Source: Ichthyophonus hoferi (Eukaryota > Opisthokonta > Ichthyosporea > Ichthyophonida > Ichthyophonidae). From it: a stretch of DNA of 44,195 nucleotides. Positions 24,864 through 36,494 of the stretch are shown piece after piece; the first letter of the stretch is position 1; each line of letters begins with the position of its first letter. The notes under the pieces are model-generated. The model ran no database searches and was not told where the DNA came from. It worked only from the letters and a program-made list of their open reading frames with translations. The stretch lies in NCBI GenBank assembly GCA_002751075.1, contig NAOQ01000586.1, forward strand, positions 1 through 44,195, given 5' to 3'. The translations under genes were made by a program, and so were the position numbers.

Positions 24864-25226
24864 ATAAGGATAATGGACAATAAGATTATTCAAGTATGTG
24901 GGTTAAGAGCCATATAATATTAGATTGCATCTCTGGCTCAGGAATTTATTTTATTCAACTTTTTAGTGTAATATAATATATATATAATATATTTAGTATA
25001 TTGCCTGTTGATAAATTGGCTGTTTTAACCCTACATAATATATTGTGAGTTAGTAATTAATACAATTGGAGGCAGGAGACAAGGTTGCAGGCGTGTTCCT
25101 TTTTCAACCTGCTTTTATTTGCGTTTAGGAACTGTGGCTATGCAACAACTACTTTAATCTTAGTTTAGCATCGACCTTGCCTTAGCTACATATTTATCAC
25201 ACACTACAACTATTACGCCCTCAACT

Positions 25227-28200
25227 ATGAATGATAAGTGAGTATTGTATTAGTAACTTTATAACTCCCGTTATTTTATAAGGTTCGGTTTTTTTTTTGG
25301 GAGAGGAGACTGAGATAAAAGAGTATTGCACACATAGAATAAAGAAAGAGAGACACAATAAGCCGAGGGGTCTGTGCGTGCATTCACACAAATTTGTGTT
25401 AGTATGTGTGTTAACCTAAATTTATATATCCAAGTGGCTTGGCTTTTTTGCCTATTCATGATATCATGCTGTCTATATGTGCATACACTCAGGCCACTGT
25501 ATAAATACCGAGTCTTTTCTAACCACAGCAAATATACAACCAGCCTCATTTACCACAATATACACACGCTTGAAATAATATTTTTCAACAATAGTAATAC
25601 TAAAATTTGTCCAAGTCCTCTGTTATATATCAGGCTTTTAGAATTTTTATTACAGCAGCTCATGCCTCTCTGTCCTTCAGCCATATTATACTACCCCCTG
25701 ACCCTAATCCTATCCCCCTCCTTCTATTCACTCTCTTAACATGTATTTCTCAGTGAGGTGGCCGCTTTACTCTTTCCAGGAGAGGAAGGATTTGGTATGA
25801 TCCTGTGTACCTGTTTTATTTTTCTCACAATATTTTGTTATTATTATGTCCATGTCAAGTATAATCTAGGTCATTGTCTCGTACAAGGCCAGGGTTGCAT
25901 ATATACATACACATACATGCCCATCCTTTGTGTATACACATTATGACTAGTTGTGGCTATTCTTACTTTCTTTTAATGATATATACTATTAGCAGTTGGA
26001 TTAGCCGCCCATGAAGGAAAGCATGAAACTGAGTATCTTTAGGTTGTCTGTAATGTCCAGCTGCTTGTATCTTTGAATTTATGAGAACACATTCATAATA
26101 CAGTTATTGTGTAGCATATAGAGGAGGCTAGGTTTGTAAGAGGCCACGGATATAGAGAGTATGACTGGTTGCTAGGAGACAACCACTAGTGTCCATTATC
26201 ACTGGCTATTAATCAGGACTCACCCCCTTTGACATTCACTGTTGGTCTCCAAGAGCCTATATATACTGCCATCCATGGCTACTATTATTAGAGAAATAGA
26301 CATCATAATGACCAGGGGTGGGGGTGGGTACAGCTAAGTGGCAATCCAATCCGGAGTATAGTAAGTACCTAGGGGAACTGGCAGAGGGTACTGTAGATCA
26401 ACTAAGATTGGAGCCTGAGGTAAGGGGAGAGAGGGAGGGAGAGGTAGAGGGGTAGCCATAACATCTTTATAATACTTTACTTGTCACCATTGGCTCTAAC
26501 TGTGGTCCAGGCATGTTGTCTCTTATATCTTCCTTACCATTCATTCCACCTATACATCCCTCTCTGGTTTATTTAACTTTACACATCTCCTCTCTTCCTC
26601 TTTCCCTTTTCTCTCCAATATCCAACTATCATACGATATTGAGAAGGGGCTGGCAATGGGTGATGACCTCATAATGAGTACGCTATTGACCACTGATATG
26701 ATTTTATTAACCATCTTGTGATCAGCGATGGGCCCAGGAGCGTACTCGGTTATTGGCCGAGACCCAAAGTCTAGCCTTCCAAAACTATAAGGGGTTTATA
26801 CAGACAGCTGATTGTTCACGACAGGTCTCACACGAGGTGAGTGAGTACTGGTTATTATGGCTAATGATGACAGCGAACTAGGGATTGATCCAGTCATATA
26901 TCCGGTATTTACCAGGGACTATTGGGAAAGAGTTATAAATTAAACTGTGGGTCTGGATTGGATAGGCTAATGATTAATTAGATAATTGTTAGCAAGAGTA
27001 GTAAATGCTCTAACGAACACATGGATGTAAGTGAAGGGACTGCACACAACAGCTGGTATGGCAGGCTACCTATGAACACTACTTGTATGTTCTGTGGTGC
27101 ATATATGTGGTTCTTATACGTGTATATCCATTTGCACAAACCTTGTAAGGTGCTACAGGTGGATGCACTTCACACAGAATCTGTGCACCGAATGGTTGCA
27201 TACATGTAGTAATAGATATATTTGTATTGCGAGGGAGTTATAGTACGGGTATGTTATTGTTACATGACTGTTTGGACACACCCCTATGTATTGATATATA
27301 AACACATATGGTATACCAACTTCCAAAAGGAGAGAGACATGCCTGGGGGTCATGGTCAATAGTATTACTAGGTGGCCAATTATTATTATGGCCTAAATAT
27401 TTGAAGGTGGGGAAGCCATATATACTAACTGAGCATTCTGTGCCCAGTTTGGTGCTCTCAGCGAACATATTACCAGTCTCCTGGATGGGTTGCCCGAGTT
27501 ATCCAATCAGTGTGAGGGATTTATGGCAGGGGCCAATGAGATTGCGGCCAAGAGACGCCAGTATCTTCTAGCACTACAGGTAAAGAACGAGTATGATTGG
27601 TTGATAGGAAAGGCATGCTGGTCACATGACTAGAAAGCAATCAAGCACTATTATCTCTTTCTGCAATATGTTCAGTATATGTATGAATTGAAGTATACCT
27701 TACGTACCGTACTTAGTAGATACAGTACACCAGCCGTACGATGTGTGCCAACCATATTATACACATATGATGGTGTCATGGCAACAGGTGTAGGGTGGTA
27801 GTCGCTCTCCCTTCCTCTCTTCCTTCCAATCATATCCTATCCTCTCCTATTTTTATGGTTATCCTATACTCTATCATCCAATAGGTCTTCAGGCCATGCA
27901 TCTGATCATAGTTTCTACACTCTATCCAGGGGAAATGCTGTTATTGTTTATGATTGGTGCATAGTTATTATTATTTTGTTACCTGTTTTAATTGGCTTGG
28001 ACTACATTTCCTTTATGGCCCCACTATACTATCGATATATGTATATAATAGTGTAATACTACGATAGTAAAATGCATAATAGTACGATAGGATATGTATG
28101 TCATGGTATAACAGTGTGAAGGTATTAATGGCCTGTTTCCATCCTAGTACCACACCCAGTTGCTGGAGATTCTTGAGATCCCTCAGCTAATGGACACCTG

Positions 28201-31200
28201 TGTTCGGAATGGTAAGTGGATGGATTACCTAGAGGATGCGTTATGATATAGCCGAGAGAGAGAAAGGGATAAAGAGAGGTAGATAGCCACTTAGAGGGAG
28301 GGGGCATTACAGATAGACTCTACAATCTAGTAAGGGATTAATACAGCACAGGGTGGGAAGGGAAAGGCCTGTAAGCCACATCTGTCGAAAAACACACTCC
28401 TTGAGTACATGCATATAAGTACAGCCCAGTAACTAGGCCGGGACCTGCAGGGTACTATGAGGAGGCCTTAGACCTGGAGACCTATGTGCAAAGGATAGCC
28501 AGACGTCATATTGACATACGGGTCATCAAGGATATCGTGCGGGAGGTGGCCGTCACTACCCGTCTAATGCTATCACAGCTATTACAGGTGCCCCCTTTCT
28601 ACGCCCCAACCCACTTATATTGTCTGTGTGTGCTTTGTTCACTGTATAATCCATCCCTACAGGAGACCTATCTATTAATAGGTTTGTCACTTTGTGCCCC
28701 TCATTGGCTGTATAGCTAGAAGTTTACTAATCAATCTTAAGATCTACCTACCTCACCGGCTGTATATGGCCGTGTTAATAAACACAGATATATATACATG
28801 CTCCTATATCTATATACCCCCTCATATTCCTTCTCTCTTCCAGCTCCTCCGGGTCCCTATTAACCTTCCAGGCTGCCTTAAAGTCATTGTCCATCTCCGG
28901 CGATTGGGTGTATTTGGCGAATCGGAGCTGCGCATTCAATTTCTTCATTCCAGGGATGCATGGTTACAGTCTTCTCTTCGTGCCCTGGACTCGACTGATG
29001 CCTACACCTACATCAGCCGAGCTATTGATATAGTGTAGGTAGAGGGTCGGGGCATATACATAGAGGGGGGATAGGGGTAGGGGGTCTGTATGTATGCTTC
29101 TGTGACCCAGGCTGTGTGGATGTGTGCGTATGACTGTCAGTATGAGTGAAAACTTAAACATTTTGAATCCAGTAAACTGTAAGAGGCGCTACAATTAAAA
29201 GATAGTCAATCACAAGCTAGTAATAAAACTCTTGGCAATTGCAGGCGAGTGACGCTAGGAGACATTGCCAGCCAATACCGCGCCATCTTCCCTGAGGAGG
29301 GGGAGGGCCAGACTCCTGGCATCTTGTATGGCTGGGTCAACCAGGTGGTAGAGGCCTTCCTGGCCCTGCTCTCGGTCCACCTCCCTAGGGTCACTGAGGG
29401 TAGACCCTACTGACCTGTCTCTCTATCTCTCCCTCTGTGTTTGTTACTCTGCTACTCTTGCATCTTTACCATATGTTCTATCATGCATGTATTTTAACTT
29501 ATGGCTCATGGACTATTGCAATGCTTTTTGTAGCAAATTGCAGTATACTTAATAAGATATAGTTAATTACAGTATATTTATAAGATATAATTAATTACAG
29601 TATATTATAGGATATTAATTATAGTATATTTATAGGATCTAGTTAATTACGGTATATTTATAGAATATAATTAATTACAGTAAAATTATATTATAAATAA
29701 TTACAGCATATTTATAGAATATAAGTAATTACAGTATATTTATAGGAGATAAGTTATTACAGTATATACATAGGATAAGTAATTACAGTATATTTATAGG
29801 ATATAAGCAATTACAGTATATATGTAGGATATAAGTAATTACGGTATATATATATATATATATAGGACATAAGTAATTACAGTATATATATAGGATATAA
29901 GTAATTACAGTATATATATAGGATATAGTTAATTACAGTGTATTTATAGGAGATAATTAATCACGGTATATTTACTAGGATGTAGTTAATTACAGTATAT
30001 TTATAGTCTATAATTATTGCTCCTGCCTATGATGAGAATAGTGAGTAACCCTAGTTAGGCCTCTACAGGGTAGCCCTTCCTACCGCCCTATATATAAACC
30101 CTGTATGCTAACATAACCCTCTACCGTACAGGCACTCTAATCAACTCCCTCCTTGGCCAGTGTATGTTTCTAGGCATGTCTTTAGGGAGGGTGGGGCTGG
30201 ATGTCCGTCCGTTAATGGTCCCTATCTTTGAGACGGTTGTGTACAATACCTTCACAGGGACAGTGACATCGACTATAGGTAGGGGGTAAGAGAGCGGGGA
30301 GGATGGGTACATAACCCAGGATAGATAAGGTCACGTGTGATTCATTGCTAATAATAGCTGTATTGTGTTGTTTTATTTTATGGAGGAGGCTTGTGGGCAT
30401 TACGATTGGTCCAATATCAGGTATTACCATCAAGAAATACTACTAACCCCTCATTACACTGCAGAGGACTTTGTAAGACAGGTGGACAAGGACCCCTATG
30501 GTACTAGCACTCCTTGTAAGGTAGCAGGGGAGACCCCGGAGAGGGGGCAGGGCGGGGTGGGGCCTAGCAATATGCTGGTTCCTCCGCACACTGCTCTCGA
30601 ATACACCGCCCTCGCCCTATTGGTCAATGCCTTCTGTGAGGCCTACAATCAACTACGGCACTGTGCTCCTCTAGCCTTGACCAGTAGGTGTGTAAGCAGG
30701 GTACATACAGCGCACATACAGGGTACATGGTCGGGTATATGGGGTCTAGCCCCAAGCATAGGCCTATATCCTAAAGGAAGAGACTGCCCCTATCCACCCT
30801 CTGCCCCTTATAGATATCCAGGCCATAGGCCTAGTATATTGTTATCATAAAACCGTCGGGACAATTCTATAAACGATAAACGAAAGCTTAATTGGCTGTA
30901 AACTTTTCATTGATGGGCTGCGCTTGGTAGATGAGGTGTATGATAGGGGGAGGTTAAACATCTGAATGGTTATCGGATAATACATGGATCCTGTACACAT
31001 TGAAACAAATAGCAGCTTATGTAATTGAAATACTGTATATTTATTAGGGGTGGGCACCTGAATCTAATCTCAATCTTCCCTCAAAACCATGCCATCCCAC
31101 TGCTGCCCTAACCTCTCTGCCCCCTCTCTCTTTACCTCTAGATTGCAGGCGGTGATGGACCACCAGCTAGGCCGGGCCACTGCCATCCTAGGCCACAAGT

Positions 31201-32033
31201 ACCAGAGCCTGTTTGAGGGAGACGAGGATAGCAAGGCGACCCGTCAGTATGGCCGACTATGTGAGGTAATGGCGGTAGATGTAGTCCCCTTTTTGGTGCA
31301 GGGCTTCTATGCCATCTACCCCACTGGCCCCTCCCATCTCCAGGGCACTACTGTACTGGATGTCAACATTCTGATTGGGCCCTTGAAGGGCATCTATGTG
31401 GACCACACCCTGGAACAGTTGCTATCCGCTACAGGATTGGAAGAAAACCCTACATTGAGTGTAGGCAATACTGACAATGCACCTCTAGTAGAAGAGATGG
31501 CTGTGGAAAGCACTTCTAAAGATACTGCTGATAATGCACCTATAGTAGAAAAGATGGCCGTGGAAAACACTTTTAAAGATACTGCTGATAATACACCTAT
31601 AGTAGAAAAGATGGCTGTGGAAAACGCTTCTAAAGATACTGCTGATAATGCACCTATACCAGAAGAGATTGTTGTGGAAAAGACATCCAATAATACTGAT
31701 AATGCACCTATAGTAAACGAGATTGACGTGGAAAACACATCTAACGATACTGCTGATAATGCACCTATAGTAGAAGAGATTGACGTGGAAAATACATTTA
31801 ACGATACTGCTGATAATGCACATATAGTAGAAAAGATTGCTGTGGAAAACACTTCTAAAGATACTGCTGATAATGCACCTATAGTAGAAGAGATTGACGT
31901 GGAAAATACATTTAACGATACTTCTGATAATGAACCAATAATCGATGAGGGAGTGGAACCGCAAGATATCGTTCCAGATAAATCAAGTGAAAATGAGAAT
32001 GAAAATATTGCAGTTGAGCATACAGCAGGCTGA
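25227..32033 (+). CDS. COG8: Conserved oligomeric Golgi complex subunit 8 (Dor1 family)
   Basis: A subunit of lobe B of the COG tether, which captures retrograde vesicles at the Golgi. Twelve exons agree in phase throughout: 25227-25237, 25754-25794, 26334-26419, 26726-26836, 27448-27579, 28148-28211, 28451-28587, 28844-29034, 29245-29399, 30132-30278, 30465-30687 and 31142-32033; 2190 bases, 729 residues plus TGA. The first exon encodes only MND plus two bases (GTGAGT donor). Family blocks in order: [111 protein letters not shown] and [18 protein letters not shown]. The protein is about 120 residues longer than human COG8 (612) because of an acidic repeat tail from about residue 544. Introns are 186-732 bases; one carries a minisatellite. 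Confidence 0.96.
29500..30010. repeat. Intronic 28-base AT-rich minisatellite
   Basis: About 15 or more degenerate copies of a unit reading GTAATTACAGTATATATA then GGATATAA fill most of the 732-base intron of COG8 (29400-30131). Each unit includes TTACAG, which resembles a 3' splice acceptor. Unit length varies between about 22 and 32 bases. Confidence 0.9.
31473..31982 (+). repeat. 57-base in-frame tandem repeat in COG8 last exon
   Basis: Eight units start at 31473, 31530, 31587, 31644, 31698, 31755, 31812 and 31869, followed by a degenerate ninth. All are 57 bases except the fourth (54), so the frame is kept. Each encodes [23 protein letters not shown] peptides rich in Asp, Glu, Asn and Thr, with conserved DNAP and VE. 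No family of COG8 tails with such repeats is known to me. Low DNA divergence between units points to recent expansion. Confidence 0.95.
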
Positions 32034-33371
32034 TCCGGCCCGTCACGCCCTTTAAAAGTGGTGATTACGACCCCTTCCATCCTCTTATAGTAGGCGGTAG
32101 GGGGGCTATCTCGCCCTAAGAGGGTGGGCCCAGAATAGGGTAAGGTGGGTAGGAAGGCCTCAGGATTAGGCTAGGTAACCATACATATTGCAGTAGGGGT
32201 GGAGGCAGGGTAGGTGGACAGGTACCGGGGTGTACCTACCTAACCACACTATTATGTTATGCCCCGTATATAGGTAGATAGGTATGTGTATCGCATCAGG
32301 GAGGTTTTGCATAAAGATATGTTTATTTGAATACCACGCCAAATGATAGTCAATTGAATTCCTACTTAGGACAGTACCTTGGGGTTATATTAAATGCTAT
32401 GTATGGCCAATATTAATTAAATCGTGAGTTCCAACCAATTGCTTTTTCTTAATAGAATATATTAAAAATTGGAAAACAGTGGGGAGGAAACCACCCATTA
32501 ATAAATTAATAAATAGCCAATGGGAAACAGATGTTAGTGTAATCAAAGAAATGATTGGTATAGACCGTCAAAGTAACAATGGATGATTGGAGCATAGTAA
32601 TAACTTATTAAAAAAGATCACCAATCCCACTAGCCCCAAAGTATAAACTAAAGGTAGGCATTGGCAATGATCAACACAGTGTGCACTGGCCTTGGGGGTC
32701 CAATCATCGGCAGACGAGGTATTCAGAAGCAACCAATGCGTTTATTTTTATCTAATTTACAACCAATTACATTGTTTGACAAGACACGCTAAATATAGAA
32801 TCGATCAGGCGTATTTGGTGTCACCTATCTATTGGTTGAATTCAAAGCCAAGGACAAGTCACGTGATAGGCATCCTGGCTCCTTTAATCCTGATTGGTCT
32901 ACAGGGAGGGAAGGAGGTAGTATAAGGGCAAAGGTAGCACATAAATGCCTACATTCACCATACTCTAGGGCATAGCTAGATAGTACACCAATATATCTAG
33001 AGCCCCTCGGGGGATGAACAGTAGTCAATGTCTACATAACTCACTTACTGAGCCTTACTGTTCTAAGGTAAGAGGTCCCATTGCAAACACTGAATACAGG
33101 TAAACAAAATGCTCAGTTCTGCCTTATCTTTCAAAGACAAAGTGATATACGGGTTGGATCCCCTGCTTCCCACGATAAACATACATGGCCAATAATGACT
33201 GCAATTAAAGATCAGGGTCACAATACCATCCATGGGAGTGAACCATAGAGAATAGAAATAGAAGCCAAGAGGAATAAGCGACAAAATAGAATAATAAACA
33301 AGGAAATAGAGTAATAAGATCTCAGATAGACCAATCCAGAAATACTCATACACTCATGGCAACCATACCAT
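32034..33371. other. Convergent intergenic region, CCAAT/ATTGG-rich
   Basis: Between the 3' ends of COG8 (plus) and the CBM21 gene (minus). No coding frame is convincing; a minus-strand hydrophobic frame at 33353-33063 is the longest and may be chance. From 32405 to 32900 I count 12 CCAAT or ATTGG pentamers in both orientations, far above the one or so expected by chance. Confidence 0.5.
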
Positions 33372-35343
33372 TTAAATTCTGGTCAGGCAATAATTGCTTC
33401 CCTTGTTGCTGTCCCAGTATTTCTGTCCATCCACCTGCCATATCCTAGTTAACAACCTCTAGACCATGCCATACCATATATAGTCATTGGATCCCTTTCT
33501 CCCGCCACATCGTGTCCCTTATCTACTCACTTGCAACATCTACTCTACCCTGCCTATTCTACCTACCTCGTAACAAATAGCTAGTTGCACGTCACGGGCC
33601 TTGCCCACCTCCAGTGTGAAGGACCAAGTCTCATTGCCTGTAGGTACCTCGGATTAGACCACCTTTAAACACTCGTAACAGGTGGAAGCCTCCCCAATAA
33701 AGGATAGGAAGCAGCCTGGTCTATAAATCAATAGGTTGGCAATAAGAAAAGGTGCTTATTGGATTCAGGGAGAAAAATAAAATGAATGTAGGAGTGATAA
33801 AGCCATAAAAAGAATACATGTAACTGCAATACAACCATAAAAATAATCATTCACTAAGACTGACTAGATTCGTTTGTCTCTGGGATATAGTTGATGTAGT
33901 GTCATCGATTTAAATATGAATACCGGGTCTTGGTTGATGATCTCAGCCTACCTCCATTAATGGTGTTTGGATTGGTAGCCGACGAGTACCACGATTCCCA
34001 TTGGTTGGCAGAAAACCGAGCCGGTACAGTTAATGTAGTGATCCAGTTATCCGTGGTGTATACCACGTGTACCTTCTAACTCCTCCAGAAGGTCAATAGG
34101 GCCCATCTCACGGCAGTATGTGGGCCTCGGGGGTGGTGTGTACATAACATGCCAAGCATATGCATCAGTTTAGGAACATAAACATACAGCACAGGTGGGA
34201 GAGAGAATTTCATTATTATGATCACTACCCTTCTGTCTCTCTCCAAACCATGGAATATATATATAGCATTCACTCACCTTGTTTAAGGCAATGTTCTTGA
34301 GTACCACATAACCCTCAACGTGGGTCTGCCGGACATAGTATAAGGTGCCAATGAGAGACTGATATATATGAATATGTAGACCAACACGTATGCACATATA
34401 TATGATGCAATTATATCTACTAGCTACTATTTAGCGTTGAGTGCCAGATTGTAAATAAAAACCACAGAAGGTAAGGATGTACGTAAAGTGAGCCCTGAGA
34501 CATGGGCCTACCCCATTACTATCTTGCTAGTACTATGGATAGAGGCCATTTCTCGATACATCCAGTTATTTCTTTATCTTCTACATTCTAGAATCTACCT
34601 ACCTCGTCGGGCCGCATGATAGGCCCGGTGCCATTAAGGGGCGTGAGGTAATGTACTTTGCCATAGTAGAGAATCCTAGGGGGAGGGAAGGGGTTAGACA
34701 GTTAGGCCATATATAGTATATCTCCCTGTAAGAGTTGGCTAAGGTCGGAGAAAGGGAGGAGGGAGTAGGTTATATCACTGGAGCATATGAAGGAGAGGGG
34801 GAAATGTAGGGTAGAAAGAGAGCATGCTGCAGGCGGATCTAATATATATATCATATGTCTATGTGGGTAAGTGTGCAAAGGCAGACCAGGCATAAAAGGT
34901 GCATGATATTATAGCTATATATGGTGCTAATCATGAGGATATAGCTATGACGTCATACTTATCAGCATGAGAGGGGAGGGAAGACTATGCAAGCACGTGC
35001 ATTTTTGAAACCAATCATACATTTACAAACATACCGGCTATTAAAATCAACCAATCACACAACTTGTACTTATTTACATGCACTCATTTACACACTAATA
35101 CACTCTTCATGATTGGTGGGTCAGAATACCACGTGACCCCTCTTTGAGAGAAAGGGGGCCTATGATATAACACTGAAAACCTATCTACCATTCAATCACT
35201 ACCTTGGGGAGGGCCAACGTAAAAGCTATGACATTTATAATACAAACAGAAGGAGAGAGATAGGGATGGGTCAAACCACAAGACTTACTCGCCACAATCC
35301 AGGGGTATGCTGTAGAACATCTTCAGATGATCATCCACAAAGC
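33372..35343 (-). CDS. CBM21 (glycogen/starch-binding) protein, PP1 regulatory subunit 3-like, 5' end unresolved
   Basis: CBM21 binds glycogen or starch; in animal PPP1R3 and fungal Gac1 proteins it targets protein phosphatase 1 to glycogen. Exons: 35343-35289, 34675-34603, 34358-34278, 34075-33952, 33637-33567 and 33434-33372 (stop at 33372-33374), all in phase. The domain is complete: SLIGTLYYVRQTHVEGYVV, NIALNKKVHVVYTTDNW, ETWSFTLEVG, LAICYEVDG and KYWDSNKGSNY, ending LTRI at the protein end. The family signatures (F/L)EK-V-VR-T-D-W and YWDxNxGxNY are clear. The first listed exon (VDDHLKMFYSIPLDCG) rests on phase and a GTAAGT donor only. No start codon and no RVxF phosphatase-docking motif were found, so PP1 targeting is inference. 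Ends at the CBM21 domain, unlike many longer homologues. Confidence 0.9.
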
Positions 35344-36240
35344 CTGTTGGCTTTCTTCCTGGTTAGAGTCAATTATCACTCTGTGGTGGTCCTAGGCCTA
35401 CCCAATAGTATTGCTCTATTACCCTATCTTCTTAGCCATTGGTTCCATGGCGGGCCTCTTCCCTCTCCTAACCCTATCCCTTCCCCCTGGATATACTTTA
35501 ATATACTTTAATCTCGTGCAAAGCCAATCATTGGCTGTAAGTAGGACTGTCTCCAACGACCTATGTTATTTGGTAACCATGGAGACCAACACCATAGTAA
35601 CCTTAGCACCAACCATTCCCCTCCTTCCTACCCAACACGCCCCGCCTCTCTATTGATTTTTGTATCTTCCTACTACACTACATCTGAAGGATCTACTAAA
35701 GACAATCATGCCTCCAGGTAACAAACAATCAATAGCATGGTCGCATACATAGCTCGTGCAGTACACAGCAGCAAATAACAAAGCATACATTTGCCATTAT
35801 CTGACGTCCGGACCACTATAGACACCCTCTCGAGCCTTGTGGGTTTAAAACGAAGCTGCAACCCGCTCAACAATAACTTTTAGTCAGTGATCGGGCTCTC
35901 TGCCTATTAGACTTAGTCCAATGAGAGCCCTCCTTCTCTCCCTTTCTATTTATATCGGCAATATCTATTGGTCTAGACTACACACCACTCTCTTTTACTC
36001 TTTCTCGCCCCCTCTTCCTCTTTCTAAAAGGGTCGGATGTCAAAGTTGCCATTTAAGGCAGGTTAGAACCCCGCCTGAGTCATCACGCCCCTGCCTATTG
36101 GTAAATTAAAAGTAGACCTTCAACTGGGCATAGCACTATTAGAGCTCCTAGTGGCAGTGAAAGATGATACGTCACTAGATGTGGGATTATATTAATAATG
36201 TCTAACAACGATTGGCTGTTGAATGACAACGATCAAGAGG
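35030..36240. promoter_or_regulatory. CCAAT/ATTGG-rich stretch upstream of the CBM21 exons
   Basis: About eleven CCAAT or ATTGG pentamers are spread over 1.2 kb, including AACCAATCA, AGCCATTGGTT, AGCCAATCATTGGCT, GTCCAATGAG and GATTGGCTG. It may hold one or two promoters. Gene starts on both strands are possible here, and sequence alone does not decide. Confidence 0.3.
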
Positions 36241-36271
36241 GTCCAGTAAGAAACCACAAGAAGAATCTTAG
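36198..36271 (+). other. Possible first exon on plus strand
   Basis: ATG at 36198 opens a frame MSNNDWLLNDNDQEG then PVRNHKKNL, ending at a GTAAGA donor at 36272. A phase-matched continuation is possible at 36356-36397 (QGSFSAYSAYLL, after CTCGCCAG) and then 36496 onwards (EIGAAMKGHPVSHW, after TTCTCCACAG). It competes with a minus-strand exon candidate over the same DNA, so the strand is unresolved. Confidence 0.25.
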
Positions 36272-36391
36272 GTAAGAAGGGTAGATACATTAGACAACTG
36301 CATGAAGGTATAGGCTCCCCTACCAACATAGACCCCCCTACCAACCTCTGGCCTCGCCAGCCAGGGGTCGTTTAGTGCATATAGCGCCTAC

Positions 36392-36494
36392 CTGTTGGGT
36401 AAACATATGGAACTGATCCCAGTCCAAACACCATCTCTCCCATTGTGGGTCTCCTGTTGTCTCTACACACCTTAATTCTCCACAGAAATCGGCG
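36392..36494 (-). other. Possible upstream exon of the CBM21 gene
   Basis: Bounded on the minus strand by an excellent acceptor (CTTTCATTGCAG) and a GTAGGC donor. Two frames are open. One reads ADFCGELRCVETTGDPQW and WCLDWDQFHMFTQQ, and LDWDQFHMF recalls the LDF-x-QP segment preceding CBM21 in PPP1R3 proteins. The other reads VFGLGSVPYVYPT and is the one whose phase fits exon 35343. Since frame and similarity disagree, a missing exon or a different gene is possible. Confidence 0.3.

Larger units (their letters stand above)
22171..24868 (+). mobile_element. Ty1/copia LTR retrotransposon fossil with both LTRs
   Basis: LTRs at 22176-22456 and 24570-24863 begin TGTGAT and end ATCACA. The 5-base direct repeat ATAAG flanks the element at 22171-22175 and 24864-24868. 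Inside, Ty1/copia pol domains are recognisable: reverse transcriptase (KKSLYGLRQSP, YVDDF) and RNase H (SSTEAEFFALSEA, GDNQSSI, TKYIGLR). A purine-rich tract precedes the right LTR. The interior of about 2.1 kb is much shorter than a full copia element and shows no recognisable gag, protease or integrase, so the copy is incomplete and broken in several places. By eye the LTRs differ at about 5% of positions plus two or more short length changes, which suggests a moderately old insertion. Confidence 0.95.

Noticed and set aside
28125-28307. Minus-strand frames within the COG8 introns and exons
   Set aside because: They are shadows of COG8, whose twelve exons agree in phase on the plus strand.
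29500-30010. Possible CRISPR-like array
   Set aside because: The units are contiguous with no unique spacers, and the host is eukaryotic. It is an intronic minisatellite.
31394-32080. Long minus-strand open frames (228 and 159 codons) opposite the COG8 tail
   Set aside because: They are antisense shadows of the 57-base repeat, which lacks stops in several frames because of its periodic composition.
33638-33716. Apparent 5' extension of a CBM21 exon (FLSFIGEASTCYECLKVV)
   Set aside because: It runs into an in-frame stop before the conserved part. A CCTACAG acceptor at 33644-33638 gives the correct phase with the upstream exon, so this is intron.
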